Shown here: one piece after another, positions 9,167 to 18,096 of the stretch
Numbering within the stretch: the stretch's first letter is position 1
How the letters are laid out: every line of letters starts with the position of its first letter
Source: Tectiglobus sp965223355
GTDB lineage: Bacteria > Pseudomonadota > Alphaproteobacteria > Rhizobiales > Hyphomicrobiaceae
Length of the DNA stretch: 64,000 bases
Assembly: GCA_965223355.1 (NCBI GenBank)
Contig: CBDCWE010000003.1
Coordinates: 2,294,001-2,358,000 of the forward strand
Direction: 5' to 3'
Notes under the pieces: generated by a model
Told to the model about the DNA's origin: nothing
The model's database searches: none
Seen by the model: the letters and a program-made list of their open reading frames with translations, nothing else
Position numbers and translations under genes: made by a program

Positions 9167-9505
9167 ATGACGAATCATCCAAGAAAGACATCGCCAAGGT
9201 ATTCGCTGGAGGTGCGTGAGCGCGCCGTGCGGATGGTTTTCGATCAGACTGGCGAGCATACGTCGCAATGGGCGGCGATCGAATCCATTGCAGCCAAAAT
9301 CGGATGCGCGGCGCAAACGTTGTCCACCTGGGTTCGCCAAGCCGAGCGTGATCGAGGCCTAAAGCCCGGGCCAACCAGCGAAGAGCGCGAGCGATTGAAA
9401 CAGCTTGAACGGGAGAACCGCGAGCTGCGTCAGGCCAACGAGATCCTGCGCAAGGCGTCGGCGTATTTTGCACAGGCGGAGCTCGACCGCCGGTCCAAGA
9501 CATGA
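9167..9505 (+). CDS. IS3-family transposase OrfA
   Basis: 112-residue DNA-binding half of the transposase. A helix-turn-helix in residues about 10-60 (YSLEVRERAVRMV to TLSTWVRQAE) is followed by a leucine-zipper-like stretch (RERLKQLERENRELRQANEILRKA). It ends in AYFAQAELDRRSKT and overlaps orfB by four bases (ATGA). The normal active product would be the OrfAB fusion made by -1 frameshifting near this overlap. Confidence 0.9.
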   Translation: MTNHPRKTSPRYSLEVRERAVRMVFDQTGEHTSQWAAIESIAAKIGCAAQTLSTWVRQAERDRGLKPGPTSEERERLKQLERENRELRQANEILRKASAYFAQAELDRRSKT

Positions 9506-10407
9506 TCAGCTTTGTCGATGAGTACCGGTCTGCGTACGGGGTCGAGCCGATCTGCCGTGTCATCAAGATCGCCCCGTCGACCTACCACGCGTATGCGCAC
9601 CGCCGCATCAACCCTGACACGGCACCGCCTCGTCTTAAGCGTGACGCTGTGCTGATGCCTGAGATCCAAAGGGTTTTCGATGAGAACTTTCGTGTCTACG
9701 GCGTGCGCAAAGTCTGGCGCCAACTCAAGCGCGAAGGCTTCGATATCGCGCGCTGCACGGTGGAGCGGCTCATGAAAGCCATGGGATTACAAGGCGCGAT
9801 CCGTGGCAGGCAGGTGCGTACGACAGTGCCGGATAGATCGGCGCCCTGCCCGCTTGATCATGTCAACCGGCACTTCAAGGCACCGAGGCCCAACGTGCTG
9901 TGGGTGTCAGACTTTACTTATGTCTCCACCTGGGCCGGCTTCGTGTACGTCGCCTTCATCATCGATGCCTATGCCCGCCGCATCGTCGGCTGGCGCGTCA
10001 GCCGGACGGCACATGCCGGCTTTGTACTCGACGCCCTGGAGCAGGCTTTGCATGATCGAAAACCTGTTGTCGGCGGCGGCCTTGTCCACCATTCGGATCG
10101 TGGTGTGCAATACGTCTCGATCAAATACACGGAGCGGTTGGCGGAAGCCGGCCTGGTGCCATCGGTCGGCAGTGTTGGCGATAGCTTCGACAATGCACTG
10201 GCCGAGACGATCAACGGGCTTTACAAAGCTGAAGTGATCCATCGGCGTGGACCATGGAGATCGCCTGAAGCAGTCGAGTACGCGACACTTGAATGGGTCG
10301 ACTGGTTCAATAACCGCCGCCTGCTCTCATCGATCGGCAACATCCCACCCGCCGAAGCAGAAGATACCTACTACGCCAGCCTGGAGGAGCTGAAGATCGC
10401 CGCCTGA
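9502..10407 (+). CDS. IS3-family transposase OrfB (DDE integrase domain)
   Basis: 301-residue catalytic half, full length. It has an HTH_21 segment (VYGVRKVWRQLKREG) followed by the rve core. The DDE triad is seen in WVSDFTY (first Asp), HHSDRGVQY (second Asp) and LAETINGLYK (Glu). No disabling change is visible, so the element could still be active. Its neighbours on both sides are catabolic genes or fragments unrelated to transposition. Confidence 0.92.
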   Translation: MISFVDEYRSAYGVEPICRVIKIAPSTYHAYAHRRINPDTAPPRLKRDAVLMPEIQRVFDENFRVYGVRKVWRQLKREGFDIARCTVERLMKAMGLQGAIRGRQVRTTVPDRSAPCPLDHVNRHFKAPRPNVLWVSDFTYVSTWAGFVYVAFIIDAYARRIVGWRVSRTAHAGFVLDALEQALHDRKPVVGGGLVHHSDRGVQYVSIKYTERLAEAGLVPSVGSVGDSFDNALAETINGLYKAEVIHRRGPWRSPEAVEYATLEWVDWFNNRRLLSSIGNIPPAEAEDTYYASLEELKIAA

Positions 10408-10446
10408 CTCAAACTAAACAGCCTCCGGCAAACCCGGGGCGGTTCA

Positions 10447-10752
10447 TCCGGAGGACACGGCGAACGCTCAGTTGCAGTAGGCACGCTCGACATGGCGATC
10501 TGGGACGCGGCAGCTAAGATTGCAGGCATGCCGTTATTTCGCATGCTCGCCGAGCAAAAAGGTCGCGAGGCCAACCCACGTGTCTTCGTCTACGCAGCCG
10601 GCAGCTACTATTATCCTGGTAAGGACGATACGGCCTTACGGGCCGAGATGCGCAGCTATCTTGATCGCGGCTACAACGTCGTCAAAATGAAGATCGGTGG
10701 TGCTACGATAGATGAAGATCAGCGTCGCATTGAAGCCGTGCTCGACGAGATT
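10447..10752 (+). pseudogene. Internal fragment of a mandelate racemase/muconate lactonizing enzyme gene
   Basis: About 102 codons remain in one frame, without a start or a stop of their own. The segment DMAIWDAAAKIAGMPLFRML and the later NVVKMKIGGATIDEDQ, with a KxK catalytic-lysine motif, are typical of the linker and first barrel strands of MR/MLE enolase-superfamily enzymes. The 5' part is cut by the IS3 element ending at 10446 and the 3' part by the IS3 element starting at 10753. No missing part was found elsewhere in the window. It is probably a relic of a sugar-acid dehydratase gene that belonged to the flanking catabolic block. Confidence 0.8.
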
Positions 10753-10777
10753 GGAGTTCCCCCGGTTTGGTGGACAG

Positions 10778-11641
10778 TTAGGGACTAGCAGTTTCTAGCG
10801 TTGCTTGGCAGCTCCTTTCGAAGTTGATCGGCGACATATAGCCGAGGGCTGAGTGACGTCGTCCGGGATTGTACCAGCCTTCAATGAACTGGAAGATGGC
10901 GATGCGCGCCTCTGCCTTTGTCTTGAACTTGCGCCGATCGAGCAGTTCGCATTCGAGGGTGGCAAAGAAGCTCTCGCACATCGCGTTATCGTAGGCATCG
11001 CCGAGCGAGCCCATTGATGGGCGAACGTCGGCCTCCTTGCACCGAAGCCCGAAGGCAACGGACGTATATTGCGATCCCTGATCCGAATGATGGATCACAT
11101 TGCATGGCTTGCGCTGGCCGATCGCCATGTTGAGCGCATCAAGCACCAACCGGGTTTTCAAGGACTGCGCCATTGCCCAGCCAACGATACGGCGTGAGAA
11201 GGCATCGAGCACGACAGCCAGATAGAGAAAGCCCGCCCAGGTCGGCACGTAGGTAATGTCGGCGACCCAGAGCCGGTCAGGTGCCTCAGCCTCGAAGTTG
11301 CGGTCGACCAGATCGCAGGCCGGGCGAACGCGTTCATCACGGATCGTTGTGCGGGCCGACTTTCTCCGGCTCACACCCTGCAAGCCGGCCGCTTTCATGA
11401 GGCGCTCGACACGCTTGCGACCCACTCTGATCCCTTGGCACGCCAATTCAGCGTGGATGCGCGGTGCGCCATAGGTTTTATGCGACTGCTCGTGAATCTT
11501 TCTGATCTGCTCAAGCAGTTCACCATCGGCAACATCGCGTGCCGACGGCGCCCGCCCCGTCCAGGCATGAAAGCCGGAGCGCGAGGCACCAAGGACGCGG
11601 GCCATCATTGCAATCGGGAACATCGCCTGGTTCGCCTTCAT
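10778..11641 (-). CDS. IS3-family transposase OrfB, copy 1
   Basis: 287-residue catalytic subunit with an intact DDE core: WVADITYV, HHSDQGSQYTS and the Glu in MCESFFATLECE. An HTH_21 domain (KTYGAPRIHAEL) precedes it. It differs from copy 2 at one visible residue (AFGLRC here, AFGFRC there). OrfB may be expressed, but transposition would need OrfAB, and orfA is frameshifted in this copy. It could be complemented by copy 2. Confidence 0.9.
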   Translation of the reverse strand: MKANQAMFPIAMMARVLGASRSGFHAWTGRAPSARDVADGELLEQIRKIHEQSHKTYGAPRIHAELACQGIRVGRKRVERLMKAAGLQGVSRRKSARTTIRDERVRPACDLVDRNFEAEAPDRLWVADITYVPTWAGFLYLAVVLDAFSRRIVGWAMAQSLKTRLVLDALNMAIGQRKPCNVIHHSDQGSQYTSVAFGLRCKEADVRPSMGSLGDAYDNAMCESFFATLECELLDRRKFKTKAEARIAIFQFIEGWYNPGRRHSALGYMSPINFERSCQATLETASP

Positions 11642-11988
11642 GAACTCGAAGACCGCGAGGATGTCGCGTCGTTGTGAGCAAACCAGGCGTTCGCCGTTGG
11701 GCTCGAACCAATGGCGCCGTCAACGGCTCACCCTTTGAGAGGATATCGCGCTCCTGGCGCAGTTGCTTGTTTTCACGGCGCAGGCGACGAAGCTCTTCGC
11801 GCTCCTCGCTCGTCAACGCATCGCAGCGCTCGCCGCTATCGGCTTCGGCTTGTTTGATCCAGCCGTGGATCGTCGCCGTGCACGGCTCGAACTCGCGTGC
11901 CAAGCTTTCAATACTGCGCCCAGTTTTCGCAAGCGCTACGATCTGATTGCGAAATTCTTGGCGGATAAGGGTTCCTCGTTCGCGGCAT
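11520..11988 (-). pseudogene. IS3-family OrfA, copy 1, frameshifted after nine codons
   Basis: The ATG at 11988 begins MPRTRNPYP exactly as in copy 2. An extra base near 11957-11962 (CCGCCAAGAA here against CCGCAGGAA in copy 2) then shifts the frame. The remaining helix-turn-helix (EFRNQIVALAKTGRSIESLA) and zipper are readable only in another frame. As in copy 2, the orfA frame stays open well past the start of orfB. Without a suppressing event this copy cannot make normal OrfA. Confidence 0.8.
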
Positions 11989-12009
11989 AGGGACAGCCTC
12001 CTTTGATAC

Positions 12010-12831
12010 TCATAAGGTGTCCGCGAAACCGGGGGAACTCCATTCTGCCCATTTGATGAGTTCCTGACAGGCGAGACCGAACAGCGCCAAAAGGAAGACG
12101 ACAGCCAGCATCGCCGGAGCATTAAAGTCCGCTGCTGCATCTTCCATGTATTCGCCGAGGTTGACGTTGGCGAAGAATAGCTCTGCTGTGATCATCGCAT
12201 TGACCGCGCGCACCGTCCCGATGCGCAAGGCGGTGAAAAGGAACGGGTAGCTAGCAGGCAACAACACCTTGCGGAATGTCGTCCATCGAACTGCAGCGAA
12301 AGAGCGAGCAACTTGCACAACTTTCGGTTCGATATTGCGTGCGCCGGCCGCGACAGTCACCAGAATATCAAACACGCACATGACGAAGACGAGAGACACG
12401 CGACCCTCGAAGAAGACACCAAACCAAATAATGAGAAACGGAACGAACGCAACTGAAGGTATTGAGAAGATGGCATTCACAACCGGCTCGAACATGTGGA
12501 ACGCCGTTTCGTTGCGTCCCATGACAAAGCCGATCGGGATTGCGACGGCCAAGGCCAGAACCAGCCCGAGAACCATGTGCTGCAGCGACGCTGCAAACCG
12601 CTGCGGAAGTTCGCCACTGACCGTAGCATCGTAGATATGGCTGAACACGGCACTCGGTGAAGCAAACACGACCTTTGGAAGCTGGCTGGCGATGATCTCC
12701 CAAACCAACAGTCCGAATGCAAAAGACAAAACGTAGACAACGAGTGGCTGCCGCCAGATTGCATCAGCCAGACCAAGCCAATCGACATTGTGCCTTTCAA
12801 CGGTCGCCTGTGCTGCTGTTGTCGGCTGCAT
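12010..12831 (-). pseudogene. NitT/TauT-type ABC permease, 3' end replaced by IS3 sequence
   Basis: Inner-membrane permease of the SsuC/TauC/NrtB type. It has about six hydrophobic segments and an EAA-like loop (VVQVARSFAAVRWTTFRKVLLPASYPFLF). Native coding ends at 12042 (ELIKWAEW). The last nine codons, SSPGFADTL, come from the IS end. Only a short C-terminal tail is lost, so function might persist. No partner ATPase or binding-protein gene is nearby, which marks it as an orphan left by IS-driven rearrangement. The ATG at 12831 is preferred to a TTG at 12897 because GGAGG lies ten bases before it. Confidence 0.78.
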
Positions 12832-12907
12832 TCCCGGTTGGCCTCCCGTGTTGCGCTCTGATTTCTCCGTCAAAGCTGCAAGCCTTTTGACTGTCAAATG
12901 TAATCAT

Positions 12908-12923
12908 ATATGACTAGTCATAT
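12908..12923. promoter_or_regulatory. 16-bp perfect palindrome ATATGACTAGTCATAT, candidate operator
   Basis: The palindrome lies 20 bases before the chosen start of the HutC-type regulator gene and 77 bases before the divergent permease start. Its size and symmetry fit GntR/HutC operators. A longer ORF start at 12910 would begin inside the palindrome, which is one reason for choosing the start at 12943. It probably mediates autoregulation and control of the flanking genes. Confidence 0.6.
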
Positions 12924-12942
12924 TGACTTAAAGGAAGGTCTA

Positions 12943-13722
12943 ATGGGTGTCAACAACCAACAACGCGACGATCAGGGCGATGTACAAGGAGAGGTGCGCA
13001 AAGCTCCGGTGTACCTACAAATACAGAAGCACTTTCTCGATCAGATAGCCTCCAAACGCCTGAGCGTTGGGGACCGCCTGCCGACCGAAATGGAAATCGC
13101 CAAGAACTTTGGGACCAGTCGCGCGACTGTCCAGAACGCGATGTCGCGGCTGGTTCTTGAGGGTTGGATTGAAAAGCGTGTTGGAAGTGGAACGTTCGTC
13201 GCTGATGCAGGACGATCGGCACTCATTGATCTCAAGGACGTGCGCTCGTTCGAGCAGGACGTTGCATCTCATGGAGATCGCGTAACGTACCGCTTGCTCA
13301 AGGTCGGGCGTGAGGCAGCGAGCGATGAAATTGCAGAGCGCCTCGGGATCGATCCGGGCACAACGATAATGGCTTTTGAACGGCTTCGCTTGGTCGGCGG
13401 GCAAATCATCGGCATGGAACGGCGTGCCTTTGCACCGGGTATCGCTTTGGACTTTTCTGTTGATGCGCTCGACACGACGTCCACGCACCAGCTGATTCAG
13501 CGATACTTGGACCTCAATATTGGACGCATGGAGGCGTCCATCCGAGCCGTTGCTGCCGACTCTACAATGGCCGAGAACCTTGAGGTTGACGTCGGTAGCC
13601 CCTTGCTCCTGCGGCGACACACGATGTTCGCGAAGGAGGGACCTGTCATTTTGTTTGGCGAAGCACATTATCGCGAGCCCTTCGCATTCCGCTACATCGC
13701 CGGCAGTACGGAGGACGAGTGA
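12943..13722 (+). CDS. GntR family transcriptional regulator, HutC/UTRA subfamily
   Basis: 259-residue regulator. The N-terminal winged helix shows VYLQIQKHFLDQI, DRLPTEMEIAKNFGTSRATV and EKRVGSGTFVAD. The C-terminal UTRA ligand domain includes ERLRLVGGQIIGMERRAF and the closing RHTMFAKEGPVILFGEAHYR. The ATG at 12943 has AAGGA seven bases before it; the alternative ATG at 12910 lies inside a palindrome and is rejected. It overlaps the next gene by four bases, so it is co-expressed with the isomerase-like enzyme. UTRA ligands are usually small sugars or organic acids. Confidence 0.88.
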   Translation: MGVNNQQRDDQGDVQGEVRKAPVYLQIQKHFLDQIASKRLSVGDRLPTEMEIAKNFGTSRATVQNAMSRLVLEGWIEKRVGSGTFVADAGRSALIDLKDVRSFEQDVASHGDRVTYRLLKVGREAASDEIAERLGIDPGTTIMAFERLRLVGGQIIGMERRAFAPGIALDFSVDALDTTSTHQLIQRYLDLNIGRMEASIRAVAADSTMAENLEVDVGSPLLLRRHTMFAKEGPVILFGEAHYREPFAFRYIAGSTEDE

Positions 13723-14510
13723 GTACCATGCCTCGGTTCTGTGCCCATCTCGGATACCTCTTTACAGAAGTGCCACTTGAGGAACGATTTGCTGCAGCAG
13801 CCAGTGCTGGCTTCGTTGCCGTGGAACACCCCGCGCCATATGATTTTGGGCCAGAGAGATTCGGGAGCCTCGCAGCGCAAAACGGTCTCAGCGTTGCCCA
13901 GATTTCTGCGCCTAGCGGTAACGCTAAAGCGGGAGAAAAAGGTTTTGCGTGTCTCGCAGATCGAAAGGACGATTTTCAACGAAGCGTTCGCCAAGGAATT
14001 GAAGCGGCGAGAGCGGTGGGCACAAATCTACTGCACGTCATGCCGGGTATTCTTCCAGCCGGGCACGCCCGCGAACAATTACGTGACACCTACGTAAGCA
14101 ATCTGAAGTGGGCGGCAGATGAGTGCCAGCGCGCTCACTTAACCGTTCTCATCGAACCGATCAGCGACGAAACGATCACTGGTTTCTATGTCAATCATCC
14201 TGACTTCGCTATCGCATTGCTGGATGATATTGACGCCGGCAATGCTCGGCTGATGTTTGACGTCTATCATGCGGCGGTGAAAGAGCTCGATCCAGTCGCA
14301 TTCGTCCAAGCCAATCTGGAAAGGATAGCGCACATTCAAATCGCCGACTATCCTGGCCGTCATGAACCCGGAAGCGGCAGAGTTCAGTTCAGCCGGTTTT
14401 TCGAGGAGCTTGATTCGCTTAACTTTGAAGGTTTGGTTGGCTGCGAGTACAAGCCAGCGACCAACACGCAACAAGGGCTGCACTGGCTCGAGACTCATCT
14501 CACAAACTAG
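13719..14510 (+). CDS. Hydroxypyruvate isomerase-like TIM-barrel protein (Hyi/OtnI family)
   Basis: 263-residue AP-endonuclease-2/xylose-isomerase-like barrel. It opens with the Hyi-type RFCAHLGYLFTEVPLEERF. Metal ligands are probably in VLIEPISDE (Glu), LMFDVYHAA (Asp and His), HIQIADYPGRHEPGSG (His) and VGCEYKPA (Glu). Family members interconvert hydroxypyruvate and tartronate semialdehyde or act as 2-oxo-tetronate isomerases. The GTG at 13719 with GGAGG four bases upstream is coupled to the regulator stop; the ATG at 13728 is the alternative. The 3-hydroxyisobutyrate-dehydrogenase-type enzyme at 23864 could reduce a tartronate-semialdehyde-like product, which is an inference. Confidence 0.82.
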   Translation: MSTMPRFCAHLGYLFTEVPLEERFAAAASAGFVAVEHPAPYDFGPERFGSLAAQNGLSVAQISAPSGNAKAGEKGFACLADRKDDFQRSVRQGIEAARAVGTNLLHVMPGILPAGHAREQLRDTYVSNLKWAADECQRAHLTVLIEPISDETITGFYVNHPDFAIALLDDIDAGNARLMFDVYHAAVKELDPVAFVQANLERIAHIQIADYPGRHEPGSGRVQFSRFFEELDSLNFEGLVGCEYKPATNTQQGLHWLETHLTN

Positions 14511-15014
14511 CGGTCCAGAGCCTACTTCGTTGCCGACTGTCTTGGCGACGGAGGGTACCCATGCTTAACGGATCTCTCATTTCCGCCTATTGATCTTAGC
14601 GCTCGTGTGGCTCATCCGTTTCGGGCCTGTCATCGCTGCAACCGATGGACTGAGCACAGTGGACACGGATGTCCGCGTTTTCCAGCTGCGGACACGCGAT
14701 CTGCGGCTGTGAACAATGTTGAGCAGTCAGCCCTAGGAACACTTCCCACCACAGAGGCAGGTCCGCTGATGCTCCGTTAGCGTCGATCGCCGAGGTCTGT
14801 TTGGCACACCTGCTACAATAAGAGAGCCTTCGGCCACGCGCCGAAGCGAGCCCCGGTAAGCGGGTGGGACGGATGAACGGAGTCTGGTGATGGCAAGCGC
14901 CGATTGCTCTGCCCGATCCCGTCGCGCTTTAGGTCAGTTTGGCCCAATATCAATGCGCCAGTGACTGTTCAGATTTGCCGAACAGTCCAGCGATGCCGTG
15001 GCTCGCTTGGGCCC
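14511..15014. other. Non-coding stretch with a small hairpin
   Basis: No supported gene is seen. A 7-bp hairpin (CTTCGGC, five-base loop, GCCGAAG) lies at 14828-14846 and is followed by a G-rich tract (AGCCCCGGTAAGCGGGTGGG). This could be a small structured RNA or part of a plasmid-type control region, but nothing identifies it. Open frames upstream of 15015 do not resemble the following ATPase. Confidence 0.3.
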
Positions 15015-16288
15015 ATGAGCCGATTTGATGTTCACAACAATCTTTATCTCGGACGCCGCTTTGACGAGCCGGTGGCGCTCTCCCCTGCTGCACGCGCGCG
15101 TCATCTTTACATCGTCGGCCAGACCGGCACCGGCAAGTCGACCTTGCTGCTCAATCTTGTCGCCCAGGACCTTGCGACGGGGCGCGGTATCGCCTTGCTC
15201 GATCCTCATGGCGATCTGGCTGAGGCCGCCGTCGGCCTGCTGCCCAGACGACGCGGTGATGATCTTGTTTACTTCGACCCTGCTGATTTGGCGCGCCCGA
15301 TCGGATTCAATCTCTTGGCACGTTTGCCCGAAGATCATCGCCCGCTGGTGGCCGATGGTGTCGTCGGTGCATACCGGGCCATCTGGCCCGATTTCTGGGG
15401 CCCACGGCTCGAGCACATCCTTGCCCATGCGGTACGTTCTCTGATGGACGTGCCCAATGCCACGCTGCTCTACCTGCCACGCCTGCTCCAGGATGATGCG
15501 TTCCGGGGCAATGCATTGCCCACGTTCGCGATCCGGTGGTGCGCACATTCTGGGGGCACGAGTATGCCGCGTACCCTCCGCGGTTTCGTGAAGAAGCGAT
15601 TGCACCGGTTCTCAACAAGATCGGTCGGGTGCTTATGACGCCAGCCATTCGTAATATCATTGCTCAACCCAAGAGCACCATTGATCTGCGCTTCATGATG
15701 GACGATGCCCGCGTGCTGATCGCCAACTTGTCCAAGGGCGCACTTGGCGAAGGCCCGGCGCATCTCTTGGGTGCGCTGCTGATTACGGCGCTGGCCCAGG
15801 CGGCGCTGTCGCGCCGCGATCTTGGTGAAACCGATCGCACGCCGTTTCACGTTTATGCGGACGAATTCCAGTCGTTCGCGACCACAGGGTTTGCGCTTAT
15901 TCTTTCCGAGGCGCGCAAGTACGGCCTGACCTTGACCTTGGCGCATCAATATCTGGCGCAATTGCCCGACAACCTGCGCGATGCCGTGTTCGGCAACGTT
16001 GGCTCCCTGCTTGCCTTTCGTGTCGGTGCGCAGGATGCGCCCACACTGGCCCGCCAGCTTGATATCCCGAACGATGCCGCGCTCAAAGAGCTGTCGAACT
16101 ATCGGGCGCGGGCTTCGATCCTACGGGACGGCGTGCCAAGTGGCGCCTTCCAACTCACCTGTTTTGCACCACCGGAGGCACTGCATGCACGTGTGCACCG
16201 CCTCAAGGCGCACAGCCGCCTGCGCTTCGGACGCGATCGCCAGCTAATCGAAACCCATATCGCCCGGTTTTACGGTGCGAAAAGTTAG
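15015..16288 (+). pseudogene. VirD4/TraG-like conjugative ATPase 1, frameshifted
   Basis: Hexameric DNA-pump-type ATPase of the type IV coupling protein/HerA group. Walker A is GQTGTGKST at residues 35-43, then LLDPHGDLAEA. Walker B is FHVYADEFQSFAT, with a sensor-like LTLAHQYLAQL. The frame changes between about 15500 and 15530: the first part ends LLQDDAFRGN and the second resumes RDPVVRTFWGHEYA. This equals a one-base loss. Both halves otherwise align as one protein of about 425 residues. It may be a decayed gene or a sequencing error. The start at 15015 (MSRFDVHNNLYLG) matches the family but has no clear ribosome binding site. Confidence 0.82.
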
Positions 16289-16428
16289 TGCGCTACAAAC
16301 AGCAACGACGAAACTTTTGGGTCACGAACTGCGGCGAAGACTGAGTTTTCTGTGAGAAACAGTCTCAATCCGATTGAGAGACGCCGGATCTGCGGGCGTA
16401 TTGGTCAGCCAACGGGAGGTGAACAAAC

Positions 16429-17274
16429 ATGCGACATCTCAGTGCCGTTGTTCTTGCTGTTTTGATCGGTGGTCTCTCCCCTGCTCATGCCGCCGACCCG
16501 AGAGAATTATTCGGAACGCTGCTCGGCGAGATTGGCCGGCAGATTGACCGCCAGCAGCGAAAGCAGGAGCTGAGGCACTTGCGTCCACTGTGGACGGCCT
16601 GCTCAAACGGCGATATCGCCGCCTGCGATCGTGTCGCGCAGTTTCCCAACCTGACCGATCAGGCGCGTGATCAACTATGGCGCATGCGTGAAGCTGCCGA
16701 GTAACGCCCCGCCTACGAACGCAACTTTTACGCCTGTCAAAAGATGGATCGTGCCGCATGTCAGGCCGCGCTTGACTATCGCTATGCGAGCGATATCGAC
16801 CGCGCGAACCTCCGCAGATGGCAGCGCGCGGCCAACCGGCAACATCAACAAGTGTTGGTTCAGTTCCGCCAGAATGTGCGCACGTGCTATGGTGGATCAA
16901 TACCGGCTTGTGATGCCGCGCTGACGCAACGTCATCTCGATGAGCGCGCTGCAAGCGGCATCCAAAGACAGCGAGCACAGCTGCACATTGCTGAAGAGCA
17001 GCGCCACCTCAAAGAACAACAGCGTCAACGGGCACTCGCCCAGTTCCGACAGCGCCAATTCCGCGAACAACAACGCCAGGCTGCGGTTCGAGAATACAGT
17101 GCATTGCGCGAGCGATGTGCCGCCGGTGAGCGCACAGCCTGCAAGAGTGCAGCCCAGCATCCGCAAGTTCCCCAAGCGGACATTGCATTTCTCAATCGTC
17201 GCGATCGCGAGCTTGCCCCGATCAAAGAACGGATCGTCACGTTTGTTGCCACCGCACACACGCGCCATGAATGA
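16429..17274 (+). pseudogene. Secreted Cys-containing protein of a plasmid-type module, internal stop
   Basis: One frame runs 281 codons with a single TAA at 16702-16704 (codon 92). The N-terminus has a Sec signal peptide (MRHLSAVVLAVLIGGLSPAHAA). Before and after the stop there are repeats of the pattern C-x-x-G-D/x-x-x-A-C-D/Q (WTACSNGDIAACDRV, YACQKMDRAACQAAL, RTCYGGSIPACDAAL, ERCAAGERTACKSAA). The last third is a Gln/Arg-rich probable coiled coil. Continuation of the repeat across the stop shows it was one gene. Function is unknown; its neighbours suggest a periplasmic part of a transfer apparatus. The ribosome binding site is GGGAGG before 16429. Confidence 0.75.
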
Positions 17275-17515
17275 TGGCGCCTCACCGGGCCACCTTGTCT
17301 TCGGTGTGCTTGGGGCCCTCGTTCTTGTCGGTACGGTGTTTGGCATCCGGTTCGGCCTTCGCAAACGCGATACGCCGGACCGGCCGACCACCGACGAACC
17401 GCCAGGGCTTGCCGCCAAGCCCTCCGTCGAACCGCAGGCCCGCTTCGACGGGGAGATGTTCCCCATGACGGGGCATATGCCGATCGATGTCCGGCGTGCG
17501 CTGAACGGCGCTTAA
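17267..17515 (+). CDS. Small single-pass membrane protein of the plasmid-type module
   Basis: 82 residues. One hydrophobic segment (HLVFGVLGALVLVGTVFGI) is followed by a positively charged FGLRKR and a Pro-rich polar tail, giving an N-out, C-in topology. It overlaps the preceding gene by eight bases, so translation is probably coupled. No recognised domain. It is one of the few intact genes in the 15-22-kb block. It could be a small component of the transfer machinery, but that rests on position alone. Confidence 0.6.
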   Translation: MNDGASPGHLVFGVLGALVLVGTVFGIRFGLRKRDTPDRPTTDEPPGLAAKPSVEPQARFDGEMFPMTGHMPIDVRRALNGA

Positions 17516-17531
17516 CAGGAAGGGGCACACC

Positions 17532-18086
17532 ATGACCGATGCAGCAGTGGACGATCGTGAAGCCCTCAAGGCGCGGTTCTCGCAATTCACCAATGCGCGG
17601 GAGATGCCACCGCCGATACCAACAGACTCCGAACCCCGTTCGATTGAGACGGATCGCTTGTCACCGAACGAGCCGGTCATGCGCATGGGGCTCGATCAAA
17701 TCAAATTGAAGATCCGTCGCAGCCAGGCCAAGGGCATCGTTGGCGGCGTTGCCTTCAATGTCCATTTCGTTGCCGAGTTATCTCCGGACGCCAAGAAGGC
17801 GGTCGAGCACTATCGCTTTGGCAAGACAGTTCTCTACCACAAGCCGCTCGAACTGCAGATTTCATTCAATGTTCTTGTCGCCCTCTGGCGAGCGTTCTGG
17901 CTTTGGATCACCCGATCGCGTTGGCAGATCACCGTCAATGACTTGATCAAGGGCCGGACGGTCAAATGCAAAGACATCCTCGAAGTGCTCGAGGTCGAGA
18001 AGGACATCCGTGACGCAGCGGAGCTCTTCGGCAAGATCTTGCGTGCGGCCTCTTGGTTCGGCGGCGAAGAAATCGTCGAGCTGTAG
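17532..18086 (+). CDS. Hypothetical protein between the two TraG-like ATPase genes
   Basis: 184 residues, intact. The N-terminal 50 are polar and Pro-rich. The middle is a probable beta-rich domain (LKIRRSQAKGIVGGVAFNVHFVAELSPD), then a Trp-rich hydrophobic segment near residue 120 (LVALWRAFWLWITRSRW) and a helical C-terminus (CKDILEVLEVEKDIRDAAEL). A good AGGAAGGGG lies upstream of the ATG. I do not recognise the family. It is encoded 11 bases ahead of the second ATPase gene, so a partner role is plausible. Confidence 0.6.
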   Translation: MTDAAVDDREALKARFSQFTNAREMPPPIPTDSEPRSIETDRLSPNEPVMRMGLDQIKLKIRRSQAKGIVGGVAFNVHFVAELSPDAKKAVEHYRFGKTVLYHKPLELQISFNVLVALWRAFWLWITRSRWQITVNDLIKGRTVKCKDILEVLEVEKDIRDAAELFGKILRAASWFGGEEIVEL

Positions 18087-18096
18087 GACCCGGACC

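Larger units (their letters stand above)
9117..10446 (+). mobile_element. IS3-family element, IS51-like group, complete
   Basis: A 1330-base element bounded by 25-base terminal inverted repeats, TGAACCGCCCCGGGTTTG... on the left and its complement on the right, with one mismatch. It carries overlapping orfA and orfB in -1 relation, as expected for programmed frameshifting. No target duplication is visible: the left flank ends in TTT and the right flank starts TCC. One side, where it abuts the enolase-superfamily fragment, has therefore probably been rearranged or deleted since insertion. Confidence 0.85.
10753..12041 (-). mobile_element. IS3-family element, copy 1 (minus orientation)
   Basis: A 1289-base element with ends GGAGTTCCCCCGGTTT... 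on both sides (two mismatches within the first 24 bases). ATT occurs on both flanks (10750-10752 and 12042-12044), consistent with a 3-base target duplication. A second copy lies inverted at 41591-42857. Relative to that copy, this one has one extra base early in orfA, which breaks orfA, but has 21 bases in the orfA zipper that copy 2 lacks. It cuts an enolase-superfamily fragment on its left and an ABC permease gene on its right. Confidence 0.85.

Noticed and set aside
8905..9219. Plus-strand ORF before the first IS3 element
   Set aside because: No recognisable motif, and its end lies inside the IS and orfA; it is not the missing 5' part of the enolase-superfamily fragment.
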